Positions 9,012 to 19,119 of a stretch of DNA of 36,318 nt are shown here, one piece after another; position 1 is the stretch's first letter, and the number at the start of each line of letters is the position of its first letter. A program made the position numbers and the translations under genes. Under the pieces are notes generated by a model. The model saw only the letters and a program-made list of their open reading frames with translations, had not been told where the DNA came from and searched no databases. Source of the DNA: an uncultured Agathobacter sp. (GTDB lineage: Bacteria > Bacillota > Clostridia > Lachnospirales > Lachnospiraceae); NCBI GenBank assembly GCA_934358675.1, contig CAKRKX010000013.1, positions 1 through 36,318 of the forward strand. The letters run 5' to 3'.

Positions 9012-10373
9012 TCACTCAAAAATATCGTTTATCTGCAGAAGTGACATACCGCTTTTTGCAACAACGATCAGCGAATCTCCCTTCTGATACATAGAATCAC
9101 CGCTCGGAATCTCCGTCTTGCTTCCGTGACTGATGCAGACGATCAGCACATTCGCCTTCGTCTTCATCTCGCGGAGCGGTGTTCCGATATAACGCGTTTT
9201 CTCGTCCACAACAAACTCCAACGCCTCAGCCTGTCCCTCCGCAATATTGTGCAGAGTCAGCGCAGCACCGGCAGTATTCTGCATCGCACGCACATAGCGC
9301 ACGATATTGTTGCAGCAGAGTTCCTTCGGACAGATCACGCTGCCAATGCCTAACGAATCATGGATATTGTGGATCTCCATGTGTCCGACCTTCGTGATCA
9401 CCTGCGGCACGCCGCAGTTTTTCGCGTAAAGTGAGATAATCATATTCATTTCATCGATTCCGGTCATCGAAACGAGCGCGTCGCAGTCAAATATGCCCTC
9501 GCTCTCCAGCAGGAACTGGTTGCTCGCATCCCCGTGGATCACGCAGACTTCCTTCGGCAGCTTGTTCGCCAGCTCAATGCAGCGATCCTCGTCCTGCTCG
9601 ATCAGCTGCACGGTAACCCCGTCTCTTGCAAGGCGTTCCGCCAGATAATAACCGATTCGTCCGCCCCCGCAGATGATAACACGTTTCGCCTTATGTGTGA
9701 TCACCCCGAGGTTCTTGAGCAGAATCGTCAGATTCTCGGAAGGTGCCGTAACAAAGACGCGGTCTCCTTCCTGCAATACAAAGTGTCCGTCCGGAATCTG
9801 TGCCACACCCTTGCGGCTGACCGCGCAGACCAGTACTTTACATTTGATGATGCTGTCAAGATCATTGAGTGCAACATTGCAAAGCCTGCTGCCCTCATCA
9901 ATACGAAGCTCTACGATTTCCACACGGCTTTTGGCAAAGGTATCTCTCTGTAAAAAGCCCGGGTATTTGATCAGACGCTCGATTTCACGCGCAGCCTGCT
10001 TCTCCGGGTTGACCATAAGAGAAAGCGAATACACATCACGCATCGTAAAAATCTGCTTTCCGTATTCCGGATTTCGAATTCTTGCGATCGTATGAATCTT
10101 CGGATTTAAACCGTGCGCCGTCATACAGCAGAGCAGGTTGATCTCATCGGCACTGGTCGCAGCGATGAGCAGATCTGCCTTGCGGACATCCGCACTCTCT
10201 AACACGCGCATGGAGGCGCAGTTACCCTGCACCCCCATGACGTCATATCGTTCCACACTGGAATCTAACACCTTTTGGTTTGAGTCGATCAAAGTAAGAT
10301 CATGTCCCTCCGCCGACAATTTCTGTGTCAGCGTCAGACCAACCTTACCGTCACCGGCAATTATAATCTTCAC
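9012..10373 (-). CDS. trkA: Trk system potassium uptake protein TrkA
   Basis: The cytoplasmic regulator that binds nucleotide and gates TrkH. The 453 residues contain two tandem RCK units: TrkA-N with the Rossmann motif MKIIIAGDGKVGLTL at the N-terminus and TrkA-C to about 220, then a second TrkA-N beginning with VIICGGGRIGYYLAERL (about 232-250) and a second TrkA-C to the end. The start is GTG with GGAGG nine bases upstream. A TATAAT -10 lies about 40 bases upstream, so trkA and trkH form their own transcription unit ended by the hairpin at 7482-7527. Confidence 0.95.
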   Translation of the reverse strand: MKIIIAGDGKVGLTLTQKLSAEGHDLTLIDSNQKVLDSSVERYDVMGVQGNCASMRVLESADVRKADLLIAATSADEINLLCCMTAHGLNPKIHTIARIRNPEYGKQIFTMRDVYSLSLMVNPEKQAAREIERLIKYPGFLQRDTFAKSRVEIVELRIDEGSRLCNVALNDLDSIIKCKVLVCAVSRKGVAQIPDGHFVLQEGDRVFVTAPSENLTILLKNLGVITHKAKRVIICGGGRIGYYLAERLARDGVTVQLIEQDEDRCIELANKLPKEVCVIHGDASNQFLLESEGIFDCDALVSMTGIDEMNMIISLYAKNCGVPQVITKVGHMEIHNIHDSLGIGSVICPKELCCNNIVRYVRAMQNTAGAALTLHNIAEGQAEALEFVVDEKTRYIGTPLREMKTKANVLIVCISHGSKTEIPSGDSMYQKGDSLIVVAKSGMSLLQINDIFE

Positions 10374-10414
10374 GAATACAATCCTCCGCTAATTTTCTAT
10401 ATATATTCATAAAC

Positions 10415-10442
10415 ATTATAGCAGTAAAAACGCAAAAGGCAA
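10415..10442 (-). promoter_or_regulatory. predicted SigA-type promoter of trkA-trkH
   Basis: On the minus strand TTGCCT (10442-10437), a 16-base spacer and a perfect TATAAT (10420-10415) stand about 42 bases before the trkA GTG, in the 76-base gap after the histidine kinase gene. Confidence 0.65.
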
Positions 10443-10449
10443 GAAATAA

Positions 10450-12878
10450 CTATTCGCATTCATCAAAACTTAATATTGCTTTAAACAGATCACCGTCGAT
10501 CTGGATGGCAAAATTGCCGCCCATCAGTGCGGTCAGGCTTTGGGCGATCGAGAGCCCAAGCCCGCTTCCTTCCGTGTTTCGCGAGCTGTCACCGCGCACG
10601 AAACGCTCCATTAATTCTTCGCTTGAAATGTTTAACTGGTATCTGGATGTGTTGCGGAAGGTCATAATCACCATGCCGTTGAATTTTTCCAGATCAATGT
10701 ACACACGTGTTCCCGGCTGCGCGTATTTGCAGATATTGCTCATCAGATTGTCGATCACACGCCACAGATGTCTTCCGTCCGCCATAATGTTTGCGGGCGG
10801 CTCCGGACTGCTCACCACGATATCGAGTGCGCTTTTTGTCGCGCGGTCCTCAAACTCGCCGACCACCTGCGCCAGCATCACGGTTGCATCGCATTTCTCC
10901 AGTTCTACCTTGATGTTACCGGTCGATGCCTTGGATGCCTCCATCAGATCCTCGATCAGTTTCTTAAGCCGTGCCGACTGGCGATCGAGCACCTCTAAAT
11001 ACTCCTGTACCTTCGGATTGTCGATCTCTTCTTTTTCCATGAGATCCACATAGTTGATGATCGATGTCAGCGGCGTCTTGATATCGTGCGATACATTGGT
11101 AATGAGTTCAGTCTTAAATCGCTCACTCTTCATCTGTTCATCAACCGCACGGGAGATCCCCTGTCCGAGATTGTTTAAATGATCCGCATGTGCCTTGAAT
11201 GAACCAATCATCTTCTTTGTATTGATCGGCTTACTGTAATCGCCCTGTACCATACGCTTTCCGCCGTCAAAAATCTTCTTTAACTGGAAAGCAATCTTGA
11301 ACACAAACGGAATCTCCACTAATTTATATAAGAAGAATAGGGAAATCTCCACTCCGGTATCATAATCGGTTACCCCGATCACGAATAGCTGCAGCAGCGT
11401 CAGTACCGTGACTGCAGTGCCAACCCGGACGGAAAGTGCTGTATTCTCACGGATCTTTGCCACCAGCCAGTGAAACGGTCTGCATATCTGATGGCAGACA
11501 GTATAATACCAGAATTTTTTTGTTTTCACACGGACCGCCGTACTGGTAAACACAAGAAGCACCAGATACTCTGCAGCTGCGGTCAGAAGGAGCATCAAAG
11601 CAACGCCAAGCCCTAAGGTTATATACATAGAGATGAACGCCTCCATACATAACATAACAAGAGCGATGCATCCCGTATCAATCAGTCCGACCATGAATAA
11701 AAGAATTCCGTATGGAATCTTATCCACCCAGGTAAGGTGAATCTCATCATCCGTCTTTCTTCTTCCCGCTGCCTGCATCAGAAATACCAGGCAGGCCAGA
11801 AAGATCATTGCCGATATCACGACCCAGATTCCCGATGTCTGACGAAATACACAAAAGCGGTTTATCAACGGATGAACGGTGTTCAGGTAGTCCTTTGTGC
11901 CGTTTTTGAGTGTCGTTTTCTTAATCAGCGGATCCATAACGGACAGATAGACCGTATACTCTTCAATCTGCTTTCCTTTTAAGGATGTTGCGTCATATTC
12001 GAATGTTCCGTCACTATCCAGATGATACACATTCTCCAGAATCAGTTTCTTCTCATCCGGAATACTGTCTACCGTCTCAATGATCGAAGAACCGGCATCC
12101 TGAAAAGAAGCCTCATACGAATCAAACAGGAGCACATTATTCTGCTTCATCCATAATTCGATCGTTTTTTCGTCCAACCGTTTTCCGGTTGTATCCTGCG
12201 TATAATAAATTTCTCCATTCTCTCCTTCTTCACGGGAAAAGGAGTCATCCGACATATCCGAAGCAGTTTTCCCCGTCCCGTAACAGTAGAATGCATTCAT
12301 CGTATAATAATTACCGGTGGCACCCTGTCCATAGAACATACCGTCTTCCTTATCATAGACGATCTTCTGTACCTGACGCGTTCTCCATTGCTCCGTCCAG
12401 TACCAGTCCTGATTTGCATATCCAAACAGAAGCGACCACATAGAAGGCTGCATGATCTTATTTTCCACATAGCTTTGGGCCGGTACCTTCACAGTGGTCA
12501 GCGCAGAATCGGTGTCAAACGATGCATCATTGGTATATAATACTTTTTTTGTGCTTCCATCCGTTGCTTCCAACGCCACGGAATAGCGGATATTTCCCCC
12601 ATCCAGACCGCTCCAGTCAATGTTGTTTCGGGTATCCTGCGATCCGTCACTGCTCGCCTGCTCCGCAAATACGCCACTATCCTGCAGCAGATAATTTCCA
12701 TACCCTTCCAGAAGCTGCTTCTGCATCGCTTTTTCCAGTTCCGACTGCTTGATCTGCATTTCCGGTACTGTTCCGAACAGGACAGCCGCCACTGCCGTCA
12801 CCACGAGCACAAAGCCACTGATGATGGCAAGCAGCATCGCCACAACTTTCGCCCATGTCTGTTTTCTTAACTCTTCCA

Positions 12879-12879
<1 letters not shown>
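10450..12879 (-). CDS. sensor histidine kinase with large extracytoplasmic domain
   Basis: An 809-residue membrane kinase. TM1 is at about 12-38, then an extracytoplasmic domain of roughly 310 residues with no family I recognise, then a cluster of hydrophobic segments (about 352-375, 390-465, 490-545) making a multi-TM block. A HAMP-like linker (KRMVQGDYSKPI) follows, then HisKA with VSHDIKTPLTSI (phospho-acceptor His598) and an HATPase domain with N-box DNLMSNICKYAQPG and G-box EGSGLGLSIAQSL. Its ATG overlaps the response regulator stop by one base (TAATG), so the pair is co-translated. The signal cannot be told from sequence; extra TM segments between sensor and HAMP suggest envelope sensing. 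Confidence 0.9.
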
Positions 12880-13568
<689 letters not shown>

Positions 13569-13591
13569 AATTAAACCGCCACCTCGTATTC

Positions 13592-13638
13592 ATGATTAAT
13601 CATACATACATTGTAGCGGTTTTCTTATGAATTTCCAA
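13592..13638 (-). promoter_or_regulatory. predicted promoter of the two-component operon with a downstream dyad
   Basis: On the minus strand TTGGAA (13638-13633), a 17-base spacer and TACAAT (13615-13610). Between this -10 and the RBS lies a perfect 12-base palindrome, ATGATTAATCAT (13592-13603), placed where an autoregulatory operator or leader element could sit. Confidence 0.55.
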
Positions 13639-13659
13639 TGAGGAAACGTATTAAGATTT

Positions 13660-13676
13660 GATGAAGTTCCTTCATC
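13660..13676. repeat. short inverted repeat upstream of the two-component promoter
   Basis: GATGAAG and CTTCATC are separated by three bases. It sits about 22 bases upstream of the predicted -35, a normal position for a regulator-binding site; a weak structure in the mRNA is also possible. Confidence 0.35.
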
Positions 13677-13690
13677 TTTTAACGGAACAG

Positions 13691-13720
13691 CAAAAATGCG
13701 ATGACCGAAAGCCACCGCAT
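13691..13720 (-). terminator. intrinsic terminator after the PatB-type gene
   Basis: On the minus strand ATGCGGTGGC pairs with GTCATCGCAT (10 bp, two G-T wobbles) around a TTTCG loop, followed directly by TTTTTG, 18 bases after the aminotransferase stop. Confidence 0.8.
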
Positions 13721-13737
13721 CTTCTTCCTGTCTATAT

Positions 13738-14901
13738 TTACTTTATATAAGCCTCCACACTCTTTTTCAGCCGCCGCATGCCGTCTTCCACATTGGCGCG
13801 GTTCGTCGCCACATTCAGGCGCAGGAACCCGTCGCCGTTGCTGCCGTACTCGCGTCCCGAGGCAAGATAAAGACCGCTTGTTTTACGGATGAAAGCATAC
13901 ATTGCATCCGAATCCGTCGTCAGCGACGAGATATCCAGCCACATCAGATAGGTTGCTTCCGATTTTACAACCTTCACCTGTGGAATTTCTTTCTTAATGT
14001 ATTCCGTCACATACTGTTTGTTTTCCTCAATGTATTTCCGAAGCTGATCCAGCCATTCCTCACCATAAGTGAAAGCTGCCACCGTCGCACATACGGCAAA
14101 GGCGTTCGGCTCTGCCACCTCATCCGTGTTGAGTCTTCTCCACATCTTGTGATGCAATACCCTGTTCTCTGCGTAGACAGCTGCCGTCTGCAGTCCCGCA
14201 AGGTTAAACGTCTTCGTCGGAGCGATGCAGGTCACGCTGATATTTCGGCAGGTTTCATTGACCGATGCAAACGGAACATACTCTTTTCCCGGTGCGGTCA
14301 GATCACAATGGATTTCATCGGAAAGTACGGTAACATCATATTTTGAACATAGTTCACCAACCTTTGCGAGCGTTTCTTTGTCCCATATCTTACCGATTGG
14401 GTTGTGTGGATTGCATAAAATCATGAGTGTCGTCTGCGGATCGGCAAGCTGCTGCTCCAGAGTCTCCCAATCTACGCTGTAACGCTCACCATCGTAGAGA
14501 AGTTTATTCTCCACAATGTTTCTTCCGTTGTTATAGATGGAGTTAAAGAAGATGTTGTAGGTCGGGGTCTGCACGAGTACATTCTCCGCCGGCGTCGTAA
14601 GCTTCCGCACCGCACTGGAGATGGCAGGAACAATACCGGTCACGAAGATCAGTTTTTCCGGATCAAGTTCCAGTCCGTGACGCTTTTTCCACCAGTTGAC
14701 ATAGCTTGCACTCCATTCATCCGGCAGGATCGAATAACCGAAGATTCCCTGCTCCACCCGTCTGGCCAGCGCTTCCCGAACCTGCGGGACCGTCTCAAAA
14801 TCCATATCTGCCACCCACATCGGCAACTCGTTCTCCGGCACATCCCACTTTAGGGAGCCCGTGCCTCTTCTGTTTACCTGTTTTTCAAAATCATACTTCA
14901 T
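13738..14901 (-). CDS. MalY/PatB-family PLP aminotransferase (putative cystathionine beta-lyase)
   Basis: A 387-residue fold-type I PLP enzyme. Diagnostic MalY/PatB features are the N-terminal LPMWVADMDFETVP, GYSILPDE, CNPHNPIGKIW, the SDEIHCDL cofactor Asp and the Schiff-base lysine K230 in APTKTFNLAGLQ. Relatives cleave C-S bonds of cystathionine or cysteine or transaminate; the exact substrate is not visible. The frame extends 26 codons upstream, but MKYDFEKQVNRRGT is the family start and AAAGGA precedes it, at a slightly long spacing. It appears to be a single-gene unit: a strong terminator stands before it (14988-15023) and another after it. Confidence 0.88.
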   Translation of the reverse strand: MKYDFEKQVNRRGTGSLKWDVPENELPMWVADMDFETVPQVREALARRVEQGIFGYSILPDEWSASYVNWWKKRHGLELDPEKLIFVTGIVPAISSAVRKLTTPAENVLVQTPTYNIFFNSIYNNGRNIVENKLLYDGERYSVDWETLEQQLADPQTTLMILCNPHNPIGKIWDKETLAKVGELCSKYDVTVLSDEIHCDLTAPGKEYVPFASVNETCRNISVTCIAPTKTFNLAGLQTAAVYAENRVLHHKMWRRLNTDEVAEPNAFAVCATVAAFTYGEEWLDQLRKYIEENKQYVTEYIKKEIPQVKVVKSEATYLMWLDISSLTTDSDAMYAFIRKTSGLYLASGREYGSNGDGFLRLNVATNRANVEDGMRRLKKSVEAYIK

Positions 14902-14987
14902 ACTTTTATTTTCCTTTCCGCATCTAAAAAATAAGCGTTTGTGAAAAGGCCGGGACACGCCGCCACAGGATTTTTGCAAATGCCTAT

Positions 14988-15023
14988 CAAAAAGACGAAG
15001 AGCCCGGTCATAAAACCGGGCTC
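14988..15023 (-). terminator. strong intrinsic terminator
   Basis: GAGCCCGGT and ACCGGGCTC form a perfect 9-bp GC-rich stem with a 6-base loop. On the minus strand it is followed by TTCGTCTTTTT, ending transcription of the gene at 15037-15708. Confidence 0.88.
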
Positions 15024-15036
15024 GTATCTTTTTCTT

Positions 15037-15708
15037 TTACGCTTCTGTCTCAGATGTTGACGTATTGTCTGTTGATGCACTGTTCTTGGACTTATAATAC
15101 TCCTCAAACTTCTTGTTTGCGGCATCCATGGTTCTCTGGCTGATATCCGGGAGCTTCTGTCCCCAGGCTTTCGTTGCCTGATCAAAACCTTTCTGCATCG
15201 CTTCCTGCATCTTCTTCATCTTATCCACATCATCGCCTGCCAGAGCACTTGCAAAGTCAAACAGACGATCTGCGGTCTGCTGCACACCGTAATATCCGTC
15301 ATCCGCGATATCTTTCTGTGCCTGCAGCTTTGTCTGCGCATCCACGGTAAAATCGCCTTTTGCAAGGAATTTCCACATATCGTTTGCATTCGTGTATGTG
15401 GTTGCCTGCTTTGTCATCATCTGCTGAACAAGGCTTGTCAACTGCTGCTGACGAGACTCCTGATCTGCCTTAAGCTGCTTAACCAGTGCGGCACGATCCT
15501 CGGCACTCATCTTGTTGACCGAATACGTTGCCTTCTTGGAAGTATCGGATTTCTCCTCGCTCTTCTCATATACGACACCGTCAGTCTTGGTCTCTTCGGT
15601 CTTCTTGGCTGCATCTTCCTTCTTTGCCGTATCAGAAGCCTTAGCCGCATTCTGTGCATTGTAAGAATCATATACCTGGGTCTGTGACATTACACTTGCT
15701 ACACTCAT
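15037..15708 (-). CDS. conserved-looking protein of unknown function, predicted SigD (flagellar sigma) regulon
   Basis: A 223-residue soluble protein without signal peptide or TM segment. The N-terminal 60 residues are low-complexity, rich in Ala, Lys, Glu, Asp and Thr; the middle (about 65-205) is predicted helical, with Gln-rich QESRQQQLTSLVQQMM and MWKFLAKGDFTVDAQ; the tail is Ser/Thr-rich. I do not recognise a named domain. Two upstream Met codons are in frame, but GGAGG lies nine bases before the ATG at 15708, which is preferred. The gene is flanked by a SigD-type promoter (15786-15812) and a strong terminator, so it is monocistronic. The promoter suggests a motility- or cell-separation-linked role; this is inference. 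Secretion without a signal peptide by a flagellar export route is possible but untested. Confidence 0.75.
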   Translation of the reverse strand: MSVASVMSQTQVYDSYNAQNAAKASDTAKKEDAAKKTEETKTDGVVYEKSEEKSDTSKKATYSVNKMSAEDRAALVKQLKADQESRQQQLTSLVQQMMTKQATTYTNANDMWKFLAKGDFTVDAQTKLQAQKDIADDGYYGVQQTADRLFDFASALAGDDVDKMKKMQEAMQKGFDQATKAWGQKLPDISQRTMDAANKKFEEYYKSKNSASTDNTSTSETEA

Positions 15709-15738
15709 GTGTTTCATCCTCCTTGAGTCAATCATCCC

Positions 15739-15760
15739 GAATTTAAATCCGTTTAAATTC
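15739..15760. repeat. short AT-rich inverted repeat in the 5' leader of the SigD-type gene
   Basis: GAATTTAAA and TTTAAATTC form a perfect 9-bp dyad with a TCCG loop, between the SigD-type promoter and the RBS. It lacks the GC core and U-tract of a terminator; it may shape the mRNA 5' end. Confidence 0.4.
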
Positions 15761-15785
15761 CTATCACTGCCTACTACTAATAGCT

Positions 15786-15812
15786 ATATCGACAGAATTC
15801 AGAGATTCTTTA
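15786..15812 (-). promoter_or_regulatory. predicted SigD/FliA (sigma-28) promoter
   Basis: On the minus strand TAAA (15812-15809), a 15-base spacer and GTCGATAT (15793-15786). The Bacillus SigD consensus is TAAA-N14-16-GCCGATAT, so 11 of 12 conserved bases match. It lies about 78 bases before the ATG of the gene at 15037-15708. Confidence 0.7.
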
Positions 15813-15832
15813 GCTTTTTACCGAAAAATATA

Positions 15833-17047
15833 TTACAGAGCCTTAATTCTCTCCAGTGCCTTAACGGTATTCTCATAATTACCGAATGCAGTCAGTCTGA
15901 AGTATCCCTCACCGCTCGGTCCGAATCCGGATCCCGGTGTTCCTACTACATTTGCTTTTTCTAATAAGTAATCGAAGAACTCCCATGAAGTCATTTTATC
16001 CGGTGTCTTTAACCAGATATACGGTGCATTCACGCCGCCGAATACCGTGTAGCCTGCATCCTTAAGACCTTCCTTGATCGTCTTGGCATTCTTCATATAA
16101 TAAGCGACCTGATCTTTCAACTGTGCCTTTCCTTCTGCGGAATATACAGCCTCTCCGGCTCTCTGTACGATGTACGGAGCACCGTTGAACTTGGTTCCGT
16201 GTCTTCTTGCCCACATTGCGTTCAGTGATACATCACCGCACTTTAAGTCCTTCGGAACTACGGTAAATCCGAGACGCACACCGGTAAATCCGGCATTCTT
16301 GGAGAAGCTTCGAAGCTCGATTGCGCAGGTTCTTGCACCTTCACACTCATAGATGGAATGTGCAACATTGTCCTCACTGATGTATGCTTCATAAGCGGCG
16401 TCATAGATAATGACAGCGCCTACTTTGTTTGCGTAATCAACCCACTCCTGTAACTGATCCTTGGTCAGAGTCGTTCCGGTCGGGTTGTTCGGCAGACACA
16501 GATAGATCATATCCGGAGTCACCTTCGGGAATTCCGGAACGAAATTATTTGCAGCGGTACAAGGCATATAGATCACGTCGCTCCATGTCTCGGTCGCCTT
16601 ATCGTATGTGCCGGTTCTGCCTGCCATAACGTTGGAATCCACATAAACAGGATATACCGGATCACAGACTGCGATGCGGTTCTTCGCACCGAAGATCTCC
16701 TGAATATTTCCGGAATCACTCTTGGCACCGTCTGAGATAAATACCTCATCAAGTTCTACCTGACATCCTCTTGCCTTGTAATCATTCTCAACGATTGCTT
16801 TGCGTAAGAACTCATATCCCAGATCCGGAGCGTATCCGCGGAATGTCTCTGCATGTCCCATCTCATCAACCGCCTTGTGCATTGCATCAATGATGGCCGG
16901 AGCGAGCGGCTGTGTCACATCGCCGATTCCGAGACGGATGATATCCTTGTCCGGGTTGGCTGCCTGATATGCATTTACTTTCTTTCCAATTGTACTGAAC
17001 AGATAGCTGCCCGGCAGCTTCTGATAGTTATCGTTAATCTGAAACAT
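15833..17047 (-). CDS. dapL: LL-diaminopimelate aminotransferase
   Basis: DapL converts tetrahydrodipicolinate directly to LL-diaminopimelate, using glutamate, for lysine and peptidoglycan synthesis, bypassing the acyl-blocked DapD/C/E route. The 404-residue protein shows the family N-terminus [64 protein letters not shown] and the PLP lysine K250 in [16 protein letters not shown]. The in-frame GTG four codons upstream lies within the RBS; the ATG at 17047 has GAGG six bases upstream. No lysine riboswitch or T-box fits in the 152-base upstream gap. A single-gene unit. Confidence 0.96.
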   Translation of the reverse strand: MFQINDNYQKLPGSYLFSTIGKKVNAYQAANPDKDIIRLGIGDVTQPLAPAIIDAMHKAVDEMGHAETFRGYAPDLGYEFLRKAIVENDYKARGCQVELDEVFISDGAKSDSGNIQEIFGAKNRIAVCDPVYPVYVDSNVMAGRTGTYDKATETWSDVIYMPCTAANNFVPEFPKVTPDMIYLCLPNNPTGTTLTKDQLQEWVDYANKVGAVIIYDAAYEAYISEDNVAHSIYECEGARTCAIELRSFSKNAGFTGVRLGFTVVPKDLKCGDVSLNAMWARRHGTKFNGAPYIVQRAGEAVYSAEGKAQLKDQVAYYMKNAKTIKEGLKDAGYTVFGGVNAPYIWLKTPDKMTSWEFFDYLLEKANVVGTPGSGFGPSGEGYFRLTAFGNYENTVKALERIKAL

Positions 17048-17101
17048 GTTGTTCCTCACTTTCTTTATTTTGTTCTTCTATTTTATATTTGATTCACACA
17101 G

Positions 17102-17137
17102 TCCGGGATTTCTCTGTTAGGTTACACTAATCCCGAA
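17102..17137 (-). other. possible hairpin upstream of dapL
   Basis: TTCGGGATT and AATCCCGGA on the minus strand form a 9-bp stem with an 18-base loop, without a U-tract. It may belong to the dapL leader or mark the end of the ANTAR-regulator transcript. Little else can be read in the 17048-17199 gap. Confidence 0.3.
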
Positions 17138-17199
17138 CAGATACAGTTTAGCATTTTATCACACCACTGTAAAGACCCGGTTCGTCCTACAGAAATCAG

Positions 17200-17751
17200 C
17201 TATCCGTCCTGCATCAGACTTAAGATCATCTGCGAGACCTCCACCAGACCGGTTCCGTTTTCCATGCTTCTTTTTTGTATGTAACGATGCGCCTCTTCCT
17301 CTGAGAATTTGTTTCTCTCCATAAGAAGTGCCTTGGCCTGATCGATGAGCTGACGTTCTTCCTCCGATCTCTGTCGCGGAACCCTGTGCATGCGTTTTCG
17401 CCTGCGACGGATCTCGCCTTCCATCATCTCGAGTGTCTGTAAAAGCTCATGCACTTTCATCGGCAGCACCAGGCAGACCAGATTTTCCACCTCGCGTTCC
17501 TGTATCGAAGCGGGCGAGGCGATCAAAAGCATCTGAAACTCCGGCGGCAGGTAATCGTGGATTTCCATATACATCATGTCGACAAACCGGCTGCCACAGA
17601 TCAAAATTCCGTTCTCCAGATTGTTCACACTTGCCAACGCCTGCGCCCCGGTCGTGCACACTGCCTGTACGCTGTATCCGCTCTGTGTTAATATTTTCTT
17701 GACATTCTGGGCGGTTTCCTTCTTCGGAAACGCAATTACTATGTTATTCAC
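17200..17751 (-). CDS. ANTAR-domain RNA-binding antiterminator with degenerate receiver domain
   Basis: A 183-residue two-domain regulator. The C-terminal about 60 residues are a clear ANTAR domain (EERQLIDQAKALLMERNKFSEEEAHRYIQKRSM), which binds paired hexaloop hairpins in nascent RNA and prevents termination. The N-terminal domain (1-115) is receiver-like, but the phospho-acceptor region reads NGILICGSRFVDM with no Asp at the expected place, so phosphorylation control is unlikely. It starts with GTG, with AGGTG eight bases upstream. It follows glnA by 33 bases in the hisA-glnA operon, whose leader holds an intrinsic terminator: autogenous nitrogen control by antitermination is the natural reading. 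ANTAR regulators beside clostridial glutamine synthetase genes are known. Confidence 0.88.
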   Translation of the reverse strand: MNNIVIAFPKKETAQNVKKILTQSGYSVQAVCTTGAQALASVNNLENGILICGSRFVDMMYMEIHDYLPPEFQMLLIASPASIQEREVENLVCLVLPMKVHELLQTLEMMEGEIRRRRKRMHRVPRQRSEEERQLIDQAKALLMERNKFSEEEAHRYIQKRSMENGTGLVEVSQMILSLMQDG

Positions 17752-17784
17752 TGCATTGTCACCTGATCATTGAAATGAAATCTT

Positions 17785-19119
17785 CTATATCTTATACAGA
17801 TACTCTTCAATCTCCCAACCGGTAACCTGTGTGCGATACTGCATCCACTCGGCTTCCTTCGCCTCCATATATTTACCGGTGATGTGTTTGCCCAATACAT
17901 CCTGAATAAAAGCGTCCTTCTTCAACTCGCGAAGCGCGGCATGTAAATCCGCCGGAAGCGACTCGATCCCCCTGCTCTCACGCTCATCTTCGTCGAGCTC
18001 ATAAATATTCTCCGGTACCTCTGCCGGCGGCTCAATATGATTGCGGATTCCGTCAAGGCCGGCCGCAAGGCATACCGCAAGCGCCAGATACGGATTGGCA
18101 GCCGGATCCGGATTACGCAGTTCCACTCTCGTCTCCTGACCTCTGCTTGTCGGAATGCGGATGAGCGGGCTGCGGTTCGTTGCCGACCATGCAATATAGC
18201 ACGGAGCCTCATAACCCGGAACAAGGCGCTTATACGAGTTGACCAGCGGATTCATGATCACGGTGATCGCTTTCATATGCTTCATGATTCCACCAATAAA
18301 ATAGTACGCTTCCTTACTCAGTCCAAGTTCCCCGTTCGCATCATCAAAAATATTCTTTCCTTCCTTGGACAATGACATATTGATGTGCATGCCTGATCCG
18401 TTGATTCCGTACTTCGGCTTTGGCATAAAGCTTGCAAAAAGACCGTGCCTCTTGGCGATCGTCTTGACCGCAAGCTTAAATGTCATAATATTGTCAGCCG
18501 TATGCATCGCCTCATCATATTTAAAATCGATCTCATGCTGCGCCGGTGCAACCTCATGATGGGATGCCTCGATCTCAAAGCCCATATCCTCAAGAGTCAG
18601 TACCATATCGCGTCTCGCGTTCTCGCCGAGATCCACCGGACCAAGATCAAAATATCCCGCCTTCTCATGGGTGATCGTCGTCGGTTGTCCGTTCTCATCC
18701 TGATGGAATAAGAAGAACTCACACTCCGGTCCGACATTGAATGTATAGCCCATCTCTGCGGCTTCAGCGATCTGTTTCTTTAAGATATAACGCGGATCTC
18801 CGACAAACGGTGTGCCGTCCGAGCAATGCACATCGCAGATGATACGTGCGACCTTGCCCTGCTGCGGTCTCCACGGAAAAATCGTAAAGGTATCCAGATC
18901 CGGATACAGATACATGTCCGACTCTTCGATCCGCACAAAACCTTCGATGGAAGAACCGTCAAACATACACTTGTTGTTTAACGCCTTTTCCAACTGGCTT
19001 GCCGTAATGGCGACATTCTTTAACGTGCCGAAGATATCGGTAAACTGCAGACGGATGAATTCCACATCCTCCTCTTCCACCATGCGAAAAATATCTTCCT
19101 TGGTATATTTACTCATCAT
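17785..19119 (-). CDS. glnA: glutamine synthetase, type I (GSI-alpha like)
   Basis: Makes glutamine from glutamate, ammonia and ATP; the central nitrogen assimilation enzyme. At 444 residues it has Bacillus/Clostridium GSI-alpha length. Visible signatures: [11 protein letters not shown], the [10 protein letters not shown] segment, GPECEFFLF, the ATP-binding [33 protein letters not shown] and the NRSPLIRIP loop. The NLYDLPP-type adenylylation Tyr region of GSI-beta enzymes is absent, so feedback or protein partners probably control it. Two adjacent ATGs are possible; the first (19119) overlaps the hisA stop as ATGA and has AAGGAG five bases upstream. Middle gene of the hisA-glnA-ANTAR operon. 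Confidence 0.96.
   Translation of the reverse strand: MMSKYTKEDIFRMVEEEDVEFIRLQFTDIFGTLKNVAITASQLEKALNNKCMFDGSSIEGFVRIEESDMYLYPDLDTFTIFPWRPQQGKVARIICDVHCSDGTPFVGDPRYILKKQIAEAAEMGYTFNVGPECEFFLFHQDENGQPTTITHEKAGYFDLGPVDLGENARRDMVLTLEDMGFEIEASHHEVAPAQHEIDFKYDEAMHTADNIMTFKLAVKTIAKRHGLFASFMPKPKYGINGSGMHINMSLSKEGKNIFDDANGELGLSKEAYYFIGGIMKHMKAITVIMNPLVNSYKRLVPGYEAPCYIAWSATNRSPLIRIPTSRGQETRVELRNPDPAANPYLALAVCLAAGLDGIRNHIEPPAEVPENIYELDEDERESRGIESLPADLHAALRELKKDAFIQDVLGKHITGKYMEAKEAEWMQYRTQVTGWEIEEYLYKI

Noticed and set aside
17048..17199. A lysine riboswitch or T-box in front of dapL.
   Set aside because: The gap is too short for the lysine riboswitch, and no T-box sequence or terminator is present.
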